A stretch of DNA of 64,000 bases. Source: an uncultured Alphaproteobacteria bacterium. Lineage in GTDB: Bacteria > Pseudomonadota > Alphaproteobacteria > Caulobacterales > Caulobacteraceae. The stretch covers positions 54,912 to 118,911 of the forward strand of contig CAIVVM010000041.1 in assembly GCA_903909375.1 (NCBI GenBank), given 5' to 3'. The notes under the pieces are model-generated. The model ran no database searches, was not told the DNA's origin, and worked only from the letters and a program-made list of their open reading frames with translations. Made by a program: the position numbers and the translations under genes. Below, piece by piece: positions 44,883 through 53,991 of the stretch (positions within the stretch are counted from its first letter, which is position 1; each line of letters opens with the position of its first letter).

Positions 44883-45458
44883 ATGATCAAAAAAGAAGAC
44901 CTGTTGCCTGACGCAGAGTTCGCAAAACGTCGGAAGGAATGGCGGGCCGAGTTGCTGCCGTCCAAGCGGCTGCGCCGGGTGGCGCTGGGCCCCTATTGCA
45001 CCTTCTATTTCGAGAGCTACGACACCATGCTCTTCCAGATCCAGGAGATGCTGCTGGTGGAAAAGGGTGGCGCGGCCCAGGTTCCCGACGAACTGGCCGC
45101 CTACAACCCGTTGATCCCCAATGGGTCCGAGCTGGTGGCCACGGTGATGTTCGAAATCGATGACCCGGTCCGGCGTGAAGCTGTGCTGGGGCGCCTCGGC
45201 GGCGCCGAGGGCTGCTTCTTCCTGCAGGTTGGGGCTGACAAGGTGATGAGTGTGCCCGAAGGCGATGTCGAGCGCACCCGCGAGGACGGCAAGACGTCTG
45301 CCGTCCACTTCCTGCGGTTCCCGCTCAGCCCGGCTCATATCGCCGTGTTCCGTGATCCGGCGACCCAGATCATGGTGGGCTGCGAACATGAGCGGTACGG
45401 TCACCTGGCCGCACTTTCGCCGGCCAGTCGTGCAGAACTGACGCGGGATTTCGCGTAA
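44883..45458 (+). CDS. DUF3501 protein
   Basis: 191 residues from the ATG at 44883, preceded by GGAAAG and giving the family-like start MIKKEDLLPD. An in-frame ATG at 44865, joined to the previous stop as TGATG, would add 6 residues and is also possible. It contains ALGPYCTFYFESYDTMLFQI and EMLLVEKGG, the recurrent DUF3501 motifs. Function unknown; it is recurrently found next to rubrerythrin and the GlpC-like Fe-S protein, so a joint redox role is likely. Confidence 0.85.
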   Translation: MIKKEDLLPDAEFAKRRKEWRAELLPSKRLRRVALGPYCTFYFESYDTMLFQIQEMLLVEKGGAAQVPDELAAYNPLIPNGSELVATVMFEIDDPVRREAVLGRLGGAEGCFFLQVGADKVMSVPEGDVERTREDGKTSAVHFLRFPLSPAHIAVFRDPATQIMVGCEHERYGHLAALSPASRAELTRDFA

Positions 45459-45489
45459 GGTCAGGATCTGCAACCTCGAAAGGCCCCCC

Positions 45490-46098
45490 ATGAGCTGCTC
45501 ACCCCTGATCCTCGGCCTCGCCGCCGCGCTCTGCCTTGCCTCCTCCGCCCAGGCCCAGATGACCAAGGCGCCTGCCGAGGTGAAGGCGGGCGCGTACAAA
45601 CTTGACGCCAGCCATTCGAAAGTGACCTGGGCCGTCACCCACTTCGGCTTCTCCAGCTATGTGGGCCAGTTTCCGGATGTGAACGGGACGATGAAGCTCG
45701 ACCCCGCCAACCTCAGCGCCACCGACCTTCAGGTGACAATCGACACCACGAAGATCGGCACGCTGAACGCCACCCTCGACAAGAACCTGAAGGCGCCGGG
45801 ATTCCTGGATACGGCGAAGTTTCCGACGGCCTCGTTCAAATCAACCAAGGTCACCCGGACCGGCGACACGACCGCCGACATCCAGGGCGACCTTACGCTG
45901 AAGGACGTCACCAAGCCGGTGACACTCAAGGCGGTGTTCAATCAGGCGGGCGCGAACCCGCTGGACAAGGTTTACTCACTGGGGTTTGCCGCGACCACCA
46001 CGATCAAGCGGTCTGACTTTGGCGTATCCGCCTACGTGCCGGCGATCGGCGACAACGTGACGCTGACCATAGATGTGGAATTCAAGGCGGTTCCGTAA
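45490..46098 (+). CDS. YceI-family periplasmic lipid-binding-like protein
   Basis: 202 residues. Signal peptide MSCSPLILGLAAALCLASSA, then a single YceI lipocalin-like domain (DASHSKVTWAVTHFGFSSYV near residue 39, FPTASFKSTKVTRTG, GDLTLKDVTKPVTL). YceI proteins bind isoprenoid-like lipids in the periplasm and respond to stress or pH; the role here is open. It begins 31 bases after the DUF3501 gene on the same strand and may belong to the same transcript. A strong terminator follows. Confidence 0.93.
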   Translation: MSCSPLILGLAAALCLASSAQAQMTKAPAEVKAGAYKLDASHSKVTWAVTHFGFSSYVGQFPDVNGTMKLDPANLSATDLQVTIDTTKIGTLNATLDKNLKAPGFLDTAKFPTASFKSTKVTRTGDTTADIQGDLTLKDVTKPVTLKAVFNQAGANPLDKVYSLGFAATTTIKRSDFGVSAYVPAIGDNVTLTIDVEFKAVP

Positions 46099-46114
46099 CG
46101 CGGCGCGAATATCA

Positions 46115-46143
46115 TCACGGGCGGATCAATGATCCGCCCGTGA
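46115..46143. terminator. Bidirectional terminator between yceI and the FadJ-type gene
   Basis: TCACGGGCGGATC (46115-46127) pairs perfectly with GATCCGCCCGTGA (46131-46143), 13 bp with a 3-base loop, followed by CGTTTCT on the plus strand. It lies between two convergent genes. Confidence 0.7.
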
Positions 46144-46162
46144 CGTTTCTGGCCCTGGAGCT

Positions 46163-48250
46163 TCAGCCCTTCAGGTCGGAGAACTTCTTGCCCTCAGCGA
46201 CCAGCTTTTCGAGTAGAGCGGCCGGCTTGAACTGATCGCCCATGGTCGCCTGGAACTCCTGCATCTTCTTCAGCACCACAGCCGGGCCGCCAATCAGGTC
46301 CCCGTAGAACATCGGGCCGCCGCGATAGACCGGCCAGCCGTAGCCGTTCACCCAGACCACATCGATGTCTGACGCCCGGATGGCCTTGCCTTCCTCGAGG
46401 ATCTTCACCGCCTCGTTGATCATCGGATAGATGCAACGCTCCAGGATTTCCTCATCGTCGATCTTGCGGGGGTTGGCGCCGGATTTGACGATGAAGTCGT
46501 GGATCACCTTCTCGGTGAAGGCGCTGGGCTGAGCGTTGCGGTTCTCGTCGTAGTCGTAGTAACCGGCGCCCGTCTTCTGGCCGCGGCGGTCGGCTTCGCA
46601 CAGCACGTCGCGGATCGTCTCGCCGTTGGACTTTTCCTTCACCCAGCCGATGTCGAGACCGGCAAGATCGCTCATGGCGAACGGGCCCATGGGGAAGCCG
46701 AAGTCGTAGAGCACCCGGTCCACGTCCCACGGCATGGCGCCTTCCAGCACCAGCTTCTGGGCTTCCCGCTGGCGCTGACCCAGGATCCGGTTGCCCACGA
46801 AGCCGGGGCAGACGCCGACCAGGGCGGCGATCTTGCCGATCTGCTTCGAGAGCTTCATCGAGGTCATGATCACGTCGTCCGCCGTATGGTCGGCGCGGAC
46901 GATCTCCAGCAGCTTCATCACATTGGCCGGCGAGAAGAAGTGCAGGCCGATCACGTCCTGAGGACGCTTCGTCACCGAGGCGATCTCGTCGATATTGAGG
47001 CCCGACGTGTTGGTCGCCAGGATCGCGCCCGGCTTGCAGATGGCGTCCAGCTTCGTGAAGATGTCCTTCTTGATGTCCATCCGCTCGAACACGGCTTCGA
47101 TCACCAGGTCGACGTCCGCAAACGCCTCTTCCATGGAGAGCGAGCCGGTGATCAGGCTGATGCGCTTGGCCGTCTCTTCGGGCTTGGCGGTGCGTGAGCG
47201 CTCATAGTTGCTGCGGATGGTGGCCAGGCCCCTGTCCAGCGGAGCCTGTTGCTGCTCGACGATCACCACCGGGATGCCGACGTTGGCGAAGTTCATCGCG
47301 ATCCCGCCGCCCATGGTGCCTGCGCCGATCACGCCCACCTTCTTGATCGGCCGGAGCGGGATGTCATCGGCGATGCCGGGGATCTTCTGGGCCTGACGCT
47401 CTGCGAAGAAGTAGTAGCGCTGCGCCGCCGACTGGCTGCCCATCATCAGTTCGCCGAACAGCTTGCGCTCGGCTTTCAGACCTTCGTCGAAGCTGGCCGA
47501 ATTCACCGCCGCCTCGATGCACTTGATGTTGGCTTCCGGCGCGGCGAAGCCCCGGAACTTGCGGGCGTTAGCCTTGCGGAACGCCGCGAAGATCTCCGGC
47601 TTGCCCCTGGCGGCCTCGAGCTTCGTGTTGTTCTCGCTGATCTTCACCAGCGGCTTGTTCTCGGCCACGCACTTGTTGGCGAAGGCCAGGGCGGCTTCCT
47701 TCAGCTTGCCCTCTTCCGCCAGCTCATCGACCAGACCCAGCTTCGCGGCCTCCGGCGCCGGCACATGGCGTCCGGACGTCATCATCTCCAGCGCGGTCTC
47801 GACGCCGACAACCCGGGGCAGGCGCTGGGTGCCCCCGGCGCCCGGCAGCAGACCAAGCGCCACTTCCGGCAGGCCCAGGCGGGCCGACGAAACAGCCACG
47901 CGGTAGTGGGCGCACAGCGCCACTTCCAGCCCGCCGCCCAGCGCCGTGCCGTGGATCGCGGCCACCACCGGAACCTTGGCGTTCTCCATCATGTCCTGAA
48001 CGTCGAACAGCGAGGCGGTCGGCGTGCCCGCCGCCGCGCCAAACTCGCTGATATCGGCGCCGGCGATGAAGGTGCGGCCCTCGCAGATCAGCACTATGGC
48101 CTTGGCGTCGGACGCGCCCGCCGCCTTGAAGCCGTCATACAGGCCCTGACGGACATTGCCCGACAGCGCGTTCACCGGCGGTGAGTTGAGGGTGATCACG
48201 GCGACATCGCCGTCGCGGGTGAGCGTGGTCACCGAATTGATCTCGGTCAT
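46163..48250 (-). CDS. fadJ: Bifunctional enoyl-CoA hydratase / 3-hydroxyacyl-CoA dehydrogenase (FadJ-type)
   Basis: 695 residues, the size of the alphaproteobacterial FadB/FadJ type. The N-terminal crotonase domain has the oxyanion loops RTFIAGADISEF and HGTALGGGLEVALC; the central NAD domain has VGVIGAGTMGGGIAMNFANVG; the C-terminal dehydrogenase domain has LHFFSPANVMKLLEIV and GFVGNRILG. Catalyses two beta-oxidation steps on acyl-CoA. It is divergent from an SDR (178 bases between starts). Its thiolase partner is not in the window. Confidence 0.95.
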   Translation of the reverse strand: MTEINSVTTLTRDGDVAVITLNSPPVNALSGNVRQGLYDGFKAAGASDAKAIVLICEGRTFIAGADISEFGAAAGTPTASLFDVQDMMENAKVPVVAAIHGTALGGGLEVALCAHYRVAVSSARLGLPEVALGLLPGAGGTQRLPRVVGVETALEMMTSGRHVPAPEAAKLGLVDELAEEGKLKEAALAFANKCVAENKPLVKISENNTKLEAARGKPEIFAAFRKANARKFRGFAAPEANIKCIEAAVNSASFDEGLKAERKLFGELMMGSQSAAQRYYFFAERQAQKIPGIADDIPLRPIKKVGVIGAGTMGGGIAMNFANVGIPVVIVEQQQAPLDRGLATIRSNYERSRTAKPEETAKRISLITGSLSMEEAFADVDLVIEAVFERMDIKKDIFTKLDAICKPGAILATNTSGLNIDEIASVTKRPQDVIGLHFFSPANVMKLLEIVRADHTADDVIMTSMKLSKQIGKIAALVGVCPGFVGNRILGQRQREAQKLVLEGAMPWDVDRVLYDFGFPMGPFAMSDLAGLDIGWVKEKSNGETIRDVLCEADRRGQKTGAGYYDYDENRNAQPSAFTEKVIHDFIVKSGANPRKIDDEEILERCIYPMINEAVKILEEGKAIRASDIDVVWVNGYGWPVYRGGPMFYGDLIGGPAVVLKKMQEFQATMGDQFKPAALLEKLVAEGKKFSDLKG

Positions 48251-48427
48251 GGGGCGTCCTCAATCTGGTTGCGGGCCGCACATTGGAAACCCTGGCGGCC
48301 TCTGAATTCAAACGCTTGTTATAGGCCCCGCCGGGCGGGTCAAAGTCAAATGTGCAGCAAGGCTTTGCACGACGCGCCGATGGACTATGAAGGCGGCTCA
48401 AAGGGACGAAACAAAGAGGAACTGCGC

Positions 48428-49207
48428 ATGGGCTCGAACCTGTTTTCACTGGACGGCAAGGTGGCGCTTGTCACCGGCGGCTCGCGCGGCATCGGCAAGA
48501 TGATCGCCAAGGGCTACCTCGAGGCCGGCGCCGCCAAGGTCTATATCTCCTCACGAAAGGCGCCAGCCTGCCTTGAGACTGCCGAGGAACTGGGACCCCA
48601 GTGCATCGCGCTGCCGCAGGATGTGTCCACCGTGGACGGCTGCAAGGCCCTGACCGCCGCCTATCTGGCGAAGGAGGACAAGCTCGACATCCTGCTGAAC
48701 AACGCCGGCGCCGCCTGGGGCGCGGATTTCGATGAATTCCCCGAGAGCGGCTGGGACAAGGTGGTGGACCTGAACCTGAAGTCGCCGTTCTTCCTGACCC
48801 AGGCCCTGCACGGCGCCCTGACGAAGGCGGGCACGCACGCGCGTCCCTCCAAGGTGATCAATGTGGCCTCCATCGACGGCATCCGCCTGAACCCGCAGGA
48901 GACCTATTCCTATCACGCCTCCAAGGCCGGCCTGATCTACCTGACCCGCCGGATGGCGGCGCGGCTGATCCAGGACAACATCGTCATGAGCGCCATCGCG
49001 CCCGGCGCCTTCGCCTCTGAGATGAACAAGGTCGCCCGCGACCAGGGCGACGAGATCGCCAAGCGTATCCCCGGCCGCCGGATTGGCACGGACGAGGACA
49101 TGCAGGGCGTGGCCATCTACCTGGCCAGCCGCGCCGGCGACTATGTGGTGGGTGAGACCATTGCCGTGGACGGCGGCGTCTCGATGGCGAGCTTCGGCAG
49201 CCTCTAG
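48428..49207 (+). CDS. SDR family oxidoreductase (RhlG-like)
   Basis: 259 residues. GKVALVTGGSRGIGKMIAKG binds the cofactor, NNAGA follows strand 4, and the catalytic Ser (NVASIDG) and Y-x3-K (SYHASKAGLIYL) are present. YISSRKAPACLETAEEL after the second strand, with Ser-Arg, points to NADP and resembles RhlG/3-oxoacyl reductases. The substrate is unknown; the divergent FadJ-type gene suggests fatty-acyl chemistry. ATG at 48428 with GAGGAAC upstream. Confidence 0.9.
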   Translation: MGSNLFSLDGKVALVTGGSRGIGKMIAKGYLEAGAAKVYISSRKAPACLETAEELGPQCIALPQDVSTVDGCKALTAAYLAKEDKLDILLNNAGAAWGADFDEFPESGWDKVVDLNLKSPFFLTQALHGALTKAGTHARPSKVINVASIDGIRLNPQETYSYHASKAGLIYLTRRMAARLIQDNIVMSAIAPGAFASEMNKVARDQGDEIAKRIPGRRIGTDEDMQGVAIYLASRAGDYVVGETIAVDGGVSMASFGSL

Positions 49208-49401
49208 GCGCATCCTGCGATCCCCTGCTCGCGTACAACATGGCAGGCGGGGGATTGTCGGCCGCAGGGCGGATGATGGAGGTGGCAAAACCGCCTCAGA
49301 GCCTGATCTCACCCCCTCCACCAGCTTCTTTGCGGCGATAGCGCATCGTTTCGCCGCGTTCTGCGCTATCTAGGGGTCAACGTCCTTGGAGCCCTTCACG
49401 C

Positions 49402-52377
49402 TTGACCGAGCCGAGGCCCCGCCCGTTCCGTATCCTGCGATTGATCGCCGCGCTGTTCTGCGTCGGGCTGGTGCTGCTCGCCGGGGCGCTGTGGCTGAAC
49501 CGGCGGACGCTGGCGCGGGATGCGTTGACGGACTGGCTGCAGGCGCGGGGCCTGGCCTCGGAGGCTGAGGTCGAGGCGCTGGGGGCGACCACATTCGTTG
49601 CGCGGCTGCGGGTCGGCGATCCACGAGATCCGGAGTTTTCCACCGAGCGTGCCGAGGTGCGGTTTCGCCCGACCCTGGCTGGGGTGAAGGTGGTTTCGGT
49701 CAAGCTGCGCAAGCCGGTCCTGCGGGTCTCGGTGAGGAATGGCCGCCTGGGGTTCGGCCGCCTGGATCCGCTGGTCCAGGAGATTCTGCGCCAGCCACCG
49801 AGCGAGACCCTGCCCCGGTTCAGCGTCGATGATGGCGAACTGGTGCTGGCAACGGATTATGGTCCCGTCAGCCTGGCCGGCGACGTGCTGTTTGACGACA
49901 ACCGGTTGAAGACGCTCACCGCCGTCGCCGGGCCAACCCGGCTCAAGGGGGCGGGGTTCGCCGTCACGGCGCGGTCGGCCGCTCTCAGCCTGGTCACCAC
50001 GAACGCCGGTGTGGACCTGAACGTCTCGGCGGACGCACGGCTGGCCGCCCTTGGTGAGACCACAGCCAGCAATTCCAGGCTGAGGCTCAAGGCGCGGATC
50101 CCATATCCGGATCGCCGGACCGGCCGCTTCGATGGCCCGGTGACGGCGCGGGCGCAGATCACCAGCCTGCAACTCACCCGAACAGGGCAAAGCCTCGACC
50201 AGGGCGCGCTCTCGGCGGAGTTGGTCGGCCAGATGACGGGCGGCCTCGCAGACCTGGCCCTCAAGGGCGAGCTTGGCGCCCGAATGACTGCGGCGTCCGC
50301 AAAGGCTGGCGCGTCAGTGTCAAAGACAGTTCAGGCCAAGGCGAGCGCGCCAGATTTCAGCTGGTCACGCAAGGGCGGCGACCGACTTACCGCGACATTG
50401 AAGCTTGCGGTCGGCCTGGATGCCATTTCGTCCGGCGACCTTGCGCTCTCTGCGTTCACGGTCCGGGGTGCGGGGCCTGTGACGCTGGCGGCGGCTGGAC
50501 CCACGGCGCAGCTGGCGATCTCCGCGAACTTTCGTGGCGGCTGGCGCGGCGGCGGGGCGGTGACTGCCCTCGACAGCCCCCAGGTCGCCGCCGTCAAGCG
50601 CGCGACGCGCGGCTTCCGGGTGAGCGCGCCGGATCTGGCCCTGACCTATGGCGAAGGCATAGGCGTGACCCTGGGACGGCCAGCCACCCTGATCCCGGAT
50701 CGCGGCGGGCTGGTGCGCCTGTCGCCCGTCTCGGGTCGTCCGCTGATTGGGCCCCGGGGCGGGGCGTTCCGACTGCAGACGGATGGCGGGGGTCTGCCTT
50801 TGATCGATGCCGATGTCTCCCGCCTTGCCGTCACCGATGGCGTGGTCACCGCCGACGGCCGGCTGCGGGCCGGGGGGGCGGTCGGCCCGGTCGAGGGGGG
50901 CTCGGTCGATGCGGCCGGACGGCTGGTGCTTGCCTCGGGAGAACTGCGTTTCCAGCCGGATCGATGTGTCTTGCTGAAGGCGACCCGACTGGAGTTCGGG
51001 GCCAACGACATCGACGCACCCTCTGCCCGCCTGTGCGCCGCTGGTGGTCCCCTGTTCGCCGCCCGGGACGGCAGCTGGCGTCTGGCGGGCCGACTGGAAG
51101 GGGTCACTGCAACCGCGACGTTCGCCCAGGCCCAGGTCGACAGCGCCGCGGCCACTGTAGAGGCCACCTTCCGAAACGGTCGCGTCAAGGTCAGCACCCG
51201 GGTCGCCTCCGCCAGGCTTCGCGACACCGCCCCCAAGGCGCGGTTCAACCCCCTTGTCCTCAGTGGCGATATCGCCTTGGCCGACTTCATCTGGCAGGCA
51301 AGGCTGGCCGCCCGGTTGCCGGGCGGCCCGACCATCGGCCACGTGGACGTAACGCATGACACCGGCCTGGGCTTCGGCCTGGCCGTGCTCGACACTGACC
51401 TACTCCGGTTTGCGCCAGACGGCCTGCAGCCCATCCAGTTGTCTCCGCTCGTCGCGGCCATCGGGTCGCCGGCGCTGGGTTCGGCGCGCTTCCAGGGGCG
51501 GTTCGAATGGGCCCGGCAGGGCGCCGGAAGCCAGGGCGTCCTGACGGTCCCCGGACTGGACTTCCAGAGCGCCGCCGGCGCGGTCACCGGCCTCAGAGGC
51601 GAGATCCTGTTCACCAGCCTGGCGCCTCTGGTCGCAGCGCCGGGCCAGGAACTGGTGATTGATCGGGTCGAGTCCGTTCTTTCTTTCACCGCCCTGCGCG
51701 CCCGTTTTGGCCTGGCCGACAACCTGCTGAAGATCGCTGGCGGCGAGGCGACCGTGGGCGGCGGCAAGATCCGGGTCGAGAGCCTGGAGTACCCCTTGAT
51801 GCCGGACGCCCCGACCAGGGGCATTTTGATCTTTGAAGGGGTTCAGCTTCATGACCTCGTCGAGGCCTCTCCGTTCGGCGACAAGATGGAGCTGGACGCC
51901 AGGGTCAGCGGACGCATGGCGTTTGAGACCCGCGATGGCCGGCTGCGCATCACGGGCGGGGAACTGAAGGCCGACCAGCCCGGCCGCATATCTATCGACC
52001 GCACGGCGCTGACCGGCGTTCAGGCCGACGGCGCGGCGCCGGCCGTCGCCACGGCCAACGATACCTTCACCGACTTCGCCTACCAGGCGATGGAGAACCT
52101 TGCCTTCGACAAGCTGGACGCCACCCTGGCCAGTCGCCCGGACGGCCGGCTGGGCGTCCTGTTCCACATTGTTGGGCGCCACGACCCGCCGCAGAAGCAA
52201 CGGATCCGGCTGAGCATCATGGACATCATCCAGAAGCGCTTCATCGGTCGAAAGCTGCCGCTTCCGTCCGGAACCGGCGTAAACCTCACGCTCGACACGT
52301 CCCTGAATCTGGACGACCTGCTGGCCGATTACGCAGAGTATCGGAACCTTCACGGTTCAGGTCCCGTTCAGCCCTAG
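49402..52377 (+). CDS. ydbH: YdbH-like AsmA-superfamily intermembrane phospholipid transport protein
   Basis: 991 residues from a TTG with GGAG ten bases upstream. One N-terminal membrane helix (about 12-32), then a long beta-rich periplasmic body typical of AsmA-like bridges (repeated alternating patterns such as RLVLASGELRFQPDRCVLLK), ending in RIRLSIMDIIQKRFIGRKLP, the DUF/YdbH C-terminal signature. With TamB and YhdP, YdbH in E. coli moves phospholipids between the membranes. The next two genes encode YnbE- and YdbL-like proteins, its known partners. Confidence 0.88.
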   Translation: MTEPRPRPFRILRLIAALFCVGLVLLAGALWLNRRTLARDALTDWLQARGLASEAEVEALGATTFVARLRVGDPRDPEFSTERAEVRFRPTLAGVKVVSVKLRKPVLRVSVRNGRLGFGRLDPLVQEILRQPPSETLPRFSVDDGELVLATDYGPVSLAGDVLFDDNRLKTLTAVAGPTRLKGAGFAVTARSAALSLVTTNAGVDLNVSADARLAALGETTASNSRLRLKARIPYPDRRTGRFDGPVTARAQITSLQLTRTGQSLDQGALSAELVGQMTGGLADLALKGELGARMTAASAKAGASVSKTVQAKASAPDFSWSRKGGDRLTATLKLAVGLDAISSGDLALSAFTVRGAGPVTLAAAGPTAQLAISANFRGGWRGGGAVTALDSPQVAAVKRATRGFRVSAPDLALTYGEGIGVTLGRPATLIPDRGGLVRLSPVSGRPLIGPRGGAFRLQTDGGGLPLIDADVSRLAVTDGVVTADGRLRAGGAVGPVEGGSVDAAGRLVLASGELRFQPDRCVLLKATRLEFGANDIDAPSARLCAAGGPLFAARDGSWRLAGRLEGVTATATFAQAQVDSAAATVEATFRNGRVKVSTRVASARLRDTAPKARFNPLVLSGDIALADFIWQARLAARLPGGPTIGHVDVTHDTGLGFGLAVLDTDLLRFAPDGLQPIQLSPLVAAIGSPALGSARFQGRFEWARQGAGSQGVLTVPGLDFQSAAGAVTGLRGEILFTSLAPLVAAPGQELVIDRVESVLSFTALRARFGLADNLLKIAGGEATVGGGKIRVESLEYPLMPDAPTRGILIFEGVQLHDLVEASPFGDKMELDARVSGRMAFETRDGRLRITGGELKADQPGRISIDRTALTGVQADGAAPAVATANDTFTDFAYQAMENLAFDKLDATLASRPDGRLGVLFHIVGRHDPPQKQRIRLSIMDIIQKRFIGRKLPLPSGTGVNLTLDTSLNLDDLLADYAEYRNLHGSGPVQP

Positions 52378-52430
52378 ACCGTCACACTGGAGGCCATGAT
52401 GAGAGTTTCGTCCACCAAGGGGGCCGCCAC

Positions 52431-52610
52431 ATGAGAGCAAAGCTGATTGCGCTCGCAGGCCTGATACTCGTCGGCCTGACGGCGTGTACGCCCACTGTCC
52501 GGGTGGAGGTCGCCCCGATCACGATTTACGCCAAGCTGGACGCCAACGTCCGGCTGCAGCTGGACGAGGACGTCAAGGCCTTGATCAGCAAGAACCCGAA
52601 CCTCTTTTAA
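52431..52610 (+). CDS. ynbE: YnbE-like small lipoprotein
   Basis: 59 residues, ATG at 52431 with AAGGGGG upstream. Lipobox LTAC at residues 16-19, so the mature part is about 41 residues anchored in the outer membrane. Core TPTVRVEVAPITIYAKLDAN then VRLQLDEDVKALISKNPNLF: the beta-strand plus helix ending in NPNLF is typical of YnbE. In E. coli YnbE multimerises and joins YdbH to the outer membrane. It lies 53 bases after ydbH and 6 before ydbL. Confidence 0.88.
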   Translation: MRAKLIALAGLILVGLTACTPTVRVEVAPITIYAKLDANVRLQLDEDVKALISKNPNLF

Positions 52611-52616
52611 GGAGAC

Positions 52617-52982
52617 ATGACCATGCAGGGACGTGACTTCTTCAACGTCGGCGCCGCTGTTATGGCCGCGCTGGCCCTGACCCCCGCCGCCGCCATCGCG
52701 ATGGACGCCAAGTCGGTCGTGGATGCTGCCAAGACGGCCGGCATCGTTGGCGAGCAGGCCGACGGTTTTCTGGGCTTCGTGAAGCCCTCTTCGGACCCCG
52801 CGCTGAAAGGGGCGGTGCAGGAGATCAATGAAGGCCGCGCCGCGCTCTACCGCCAGGCGGCTGCAAAGAATGGCGTGTCCGTCGAGGTGGCCGGAGCGTC
52901 AGCCTACACCACGGTGGTCCAGGCCCGGATCAAACCGGGTGAGCACTACAAGCCCAATGGCGGCGGCTGGATGGTGAAATAG
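52617..52982 (+). CDS. ydbL: YdbL-like periplasmic DUF1318 protein
   Basis: 121 residues. Signal peptide up to about residue 28 (LALTPAAAIAMD), then the DUF1318 domain (AKTAGIVGEQADGFLGFVKP, INEGRAALYRQAAAKNGVSV) and a C-terminal GEHYKPNGGGWMVK. YdbL is a periplasmic partner that modulates YdbH-YnbE assembly. AAGGAG precedes the ATG at 52617; a second in-frame ATG lies at 52623. Confidence 0.9.
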   Translation: MTMQGRDFFNVGAAVMAALALTPAAAIAMDAKSVVDAAKTAGIVGEQADGFLGFVKPSSDPALKGAVQEINEGRAALYRQAAAKNGVSVEVAGASAYTTVVQARIKPGEHYKPNGGGWMVK

Positions 52983-53030
52983 CGCGTTTCCCCGGCTGGC
53001 CTCGCGGTCGGTTGCGGAGAGGCCCCTCAC

Positions 53031-53672
53031 TCAGCGGGGAGCAATGGGCAGTGCGACCTCGTTGCGCCGCATCGGCGGCAGGGTCCAGGGCGGGTCATAG
53101 AACCAGGTGACCGGCGCGCCCGCCACGGTCCATCCCAGGGCCGCGACCTTCGCCTTCAGGTCTTCCGTCTTGCTCGCGACCGTGCCGCGACCCGCGAGGC
53201 CCGAGAACCGCAGCACGGCGAACCGCTGCGCAGGCAGTTCGGTGATCCGGACGAGGGCGCTGTTGGGTTTGGGCAAGGTCGCCAGCGTGTACTTGGCCGG
53301 CATGAAGAACTGAACCTTCCACTCGCCGCCCTGGCCGGCGGACTGCGCGACCGGCGCCGTCATGGCGATCGTCTCGGCGCGAGCCGGGGACTGGGCGACC
53401 GGAGAGGTCATGGCGATGGCGGCGCGGCCCTGGTTGGCCCCGAAAATGTAGCCGGCGATCACGCGGAATCCCTCATTCCGCGCCGAAACCTCGTCGCCTT
53501 TTACCGTCGTTTCCGCGACCAGCCTCGGGCTGTACTGCCGCAGTTCAACACCCCCGGATCGTTCCAGAACGGTGTAGGTCGGCTGCTCGGTAGCCGCTCG
53601 GGCTATACCGGACGGGAGCACCGTAGCCAGGGCGCCGACCGTCAGAGCGCCAAGTTTTGTGAAATCCATCAT
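53031..53672 (-). CDS. SOUL-family heme-binding-like protein, exported
   Basis: 213 residues with a signal peptide to about residue 26 (GIARAA). The SOUL domain (YTVLERSGGVELRQYSPRLV near residue 33, MTSPVAQSPARAETIAMTAP, EWKVQFFMPAKYTLATLPKP) is complete. SOUL proteins bind heme or related tetrapyrroles in eukaryotes; bacterial periplasmic versions have no settled role. It is convergent with ydbL and divergent from the small gene at 53788. Confidence 0.88.
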   Translation of the reverse strand: MMDFTKLGALTVGALATVLPSGIARAATEQPTYTVLERSGGVELRQYSPRLVAETTVKGDEVSARNEGFRVIAGYIFGANQGRAAIAMTSPVAQSPARAETIAMTAPVAQSAGQGGEWKVQFFMPAKYTLATLPKPNSALVRITELPAQRFAVLRFSGLAGRGTVASKTEDLKAKVAALGWTVAGAPVTWFYDPPWTLPPMRRNEVALPIAPR

Positions 53673-53787
53673 CTCTCCGATTTCGGGATAGACCTCGACC
53701 GCAGCCCGTGAGACCCAACGCAGCTATGACAGCGCCGGTTCCTGCCCAATGTAGATGGCTGCATCACGCCAGTCCAATGGTCGGGCC

Positions 53788-53988
53788 ATGAGCTCCGTCG
53801 ACACGGCCGCCATGGCGACCGCCCTGGCGTTGATGGGGCAATATGGCGATGACGCCGAGGTCATCGCCATGCTGCGCGCTGCCGAATACGCCGCCATGGG
53901 CGATGTCGATGGTCTGGCCCAATGGGACCAGATCCTGGCGTGCCTTGCCAGTCTCTCGGACGGCGTCATGCCCGATCAGCTGAACTGA
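53788..53988 (+). CDS. Small hypothetical protein
   Basis: 66 residues, ATG at 53788. It is Ala/Asp/Met-rich and helical (MATALALMGQYGDDAEVIAM, AAMGDVDGLAQWDQILACLA). Similar 60-70-residue proteins with a QYGDDA-like motif seem widespread in alphaproteobacteria without assigned function. It ends 3 bases before the glcB stop on the other strand. The region has the GC-rich third-position bias of a real gene. Confidence 0.55.
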   Translation: MSSVDTAAMATALALMGQYGDDAEVIAMLRAAEYAAMGDVDGLAQWDQILACLASLSDGVMPDQLN

Positions 53989-53991
53989 AGC

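Noticed and set aside
48270..48340. PsrA/FadR-type operator near CAAACGCTTGTT in the fadJ/SDR divergent region
   Set aside because: The arms are not symmetric beyond AAC/GTT, so the match is too weak.
52396..52434. Twelve-codon ORF just before ynbE
   Set aside because: Too short and without conserved features; it may be a leader by chance, but nothing supports it.
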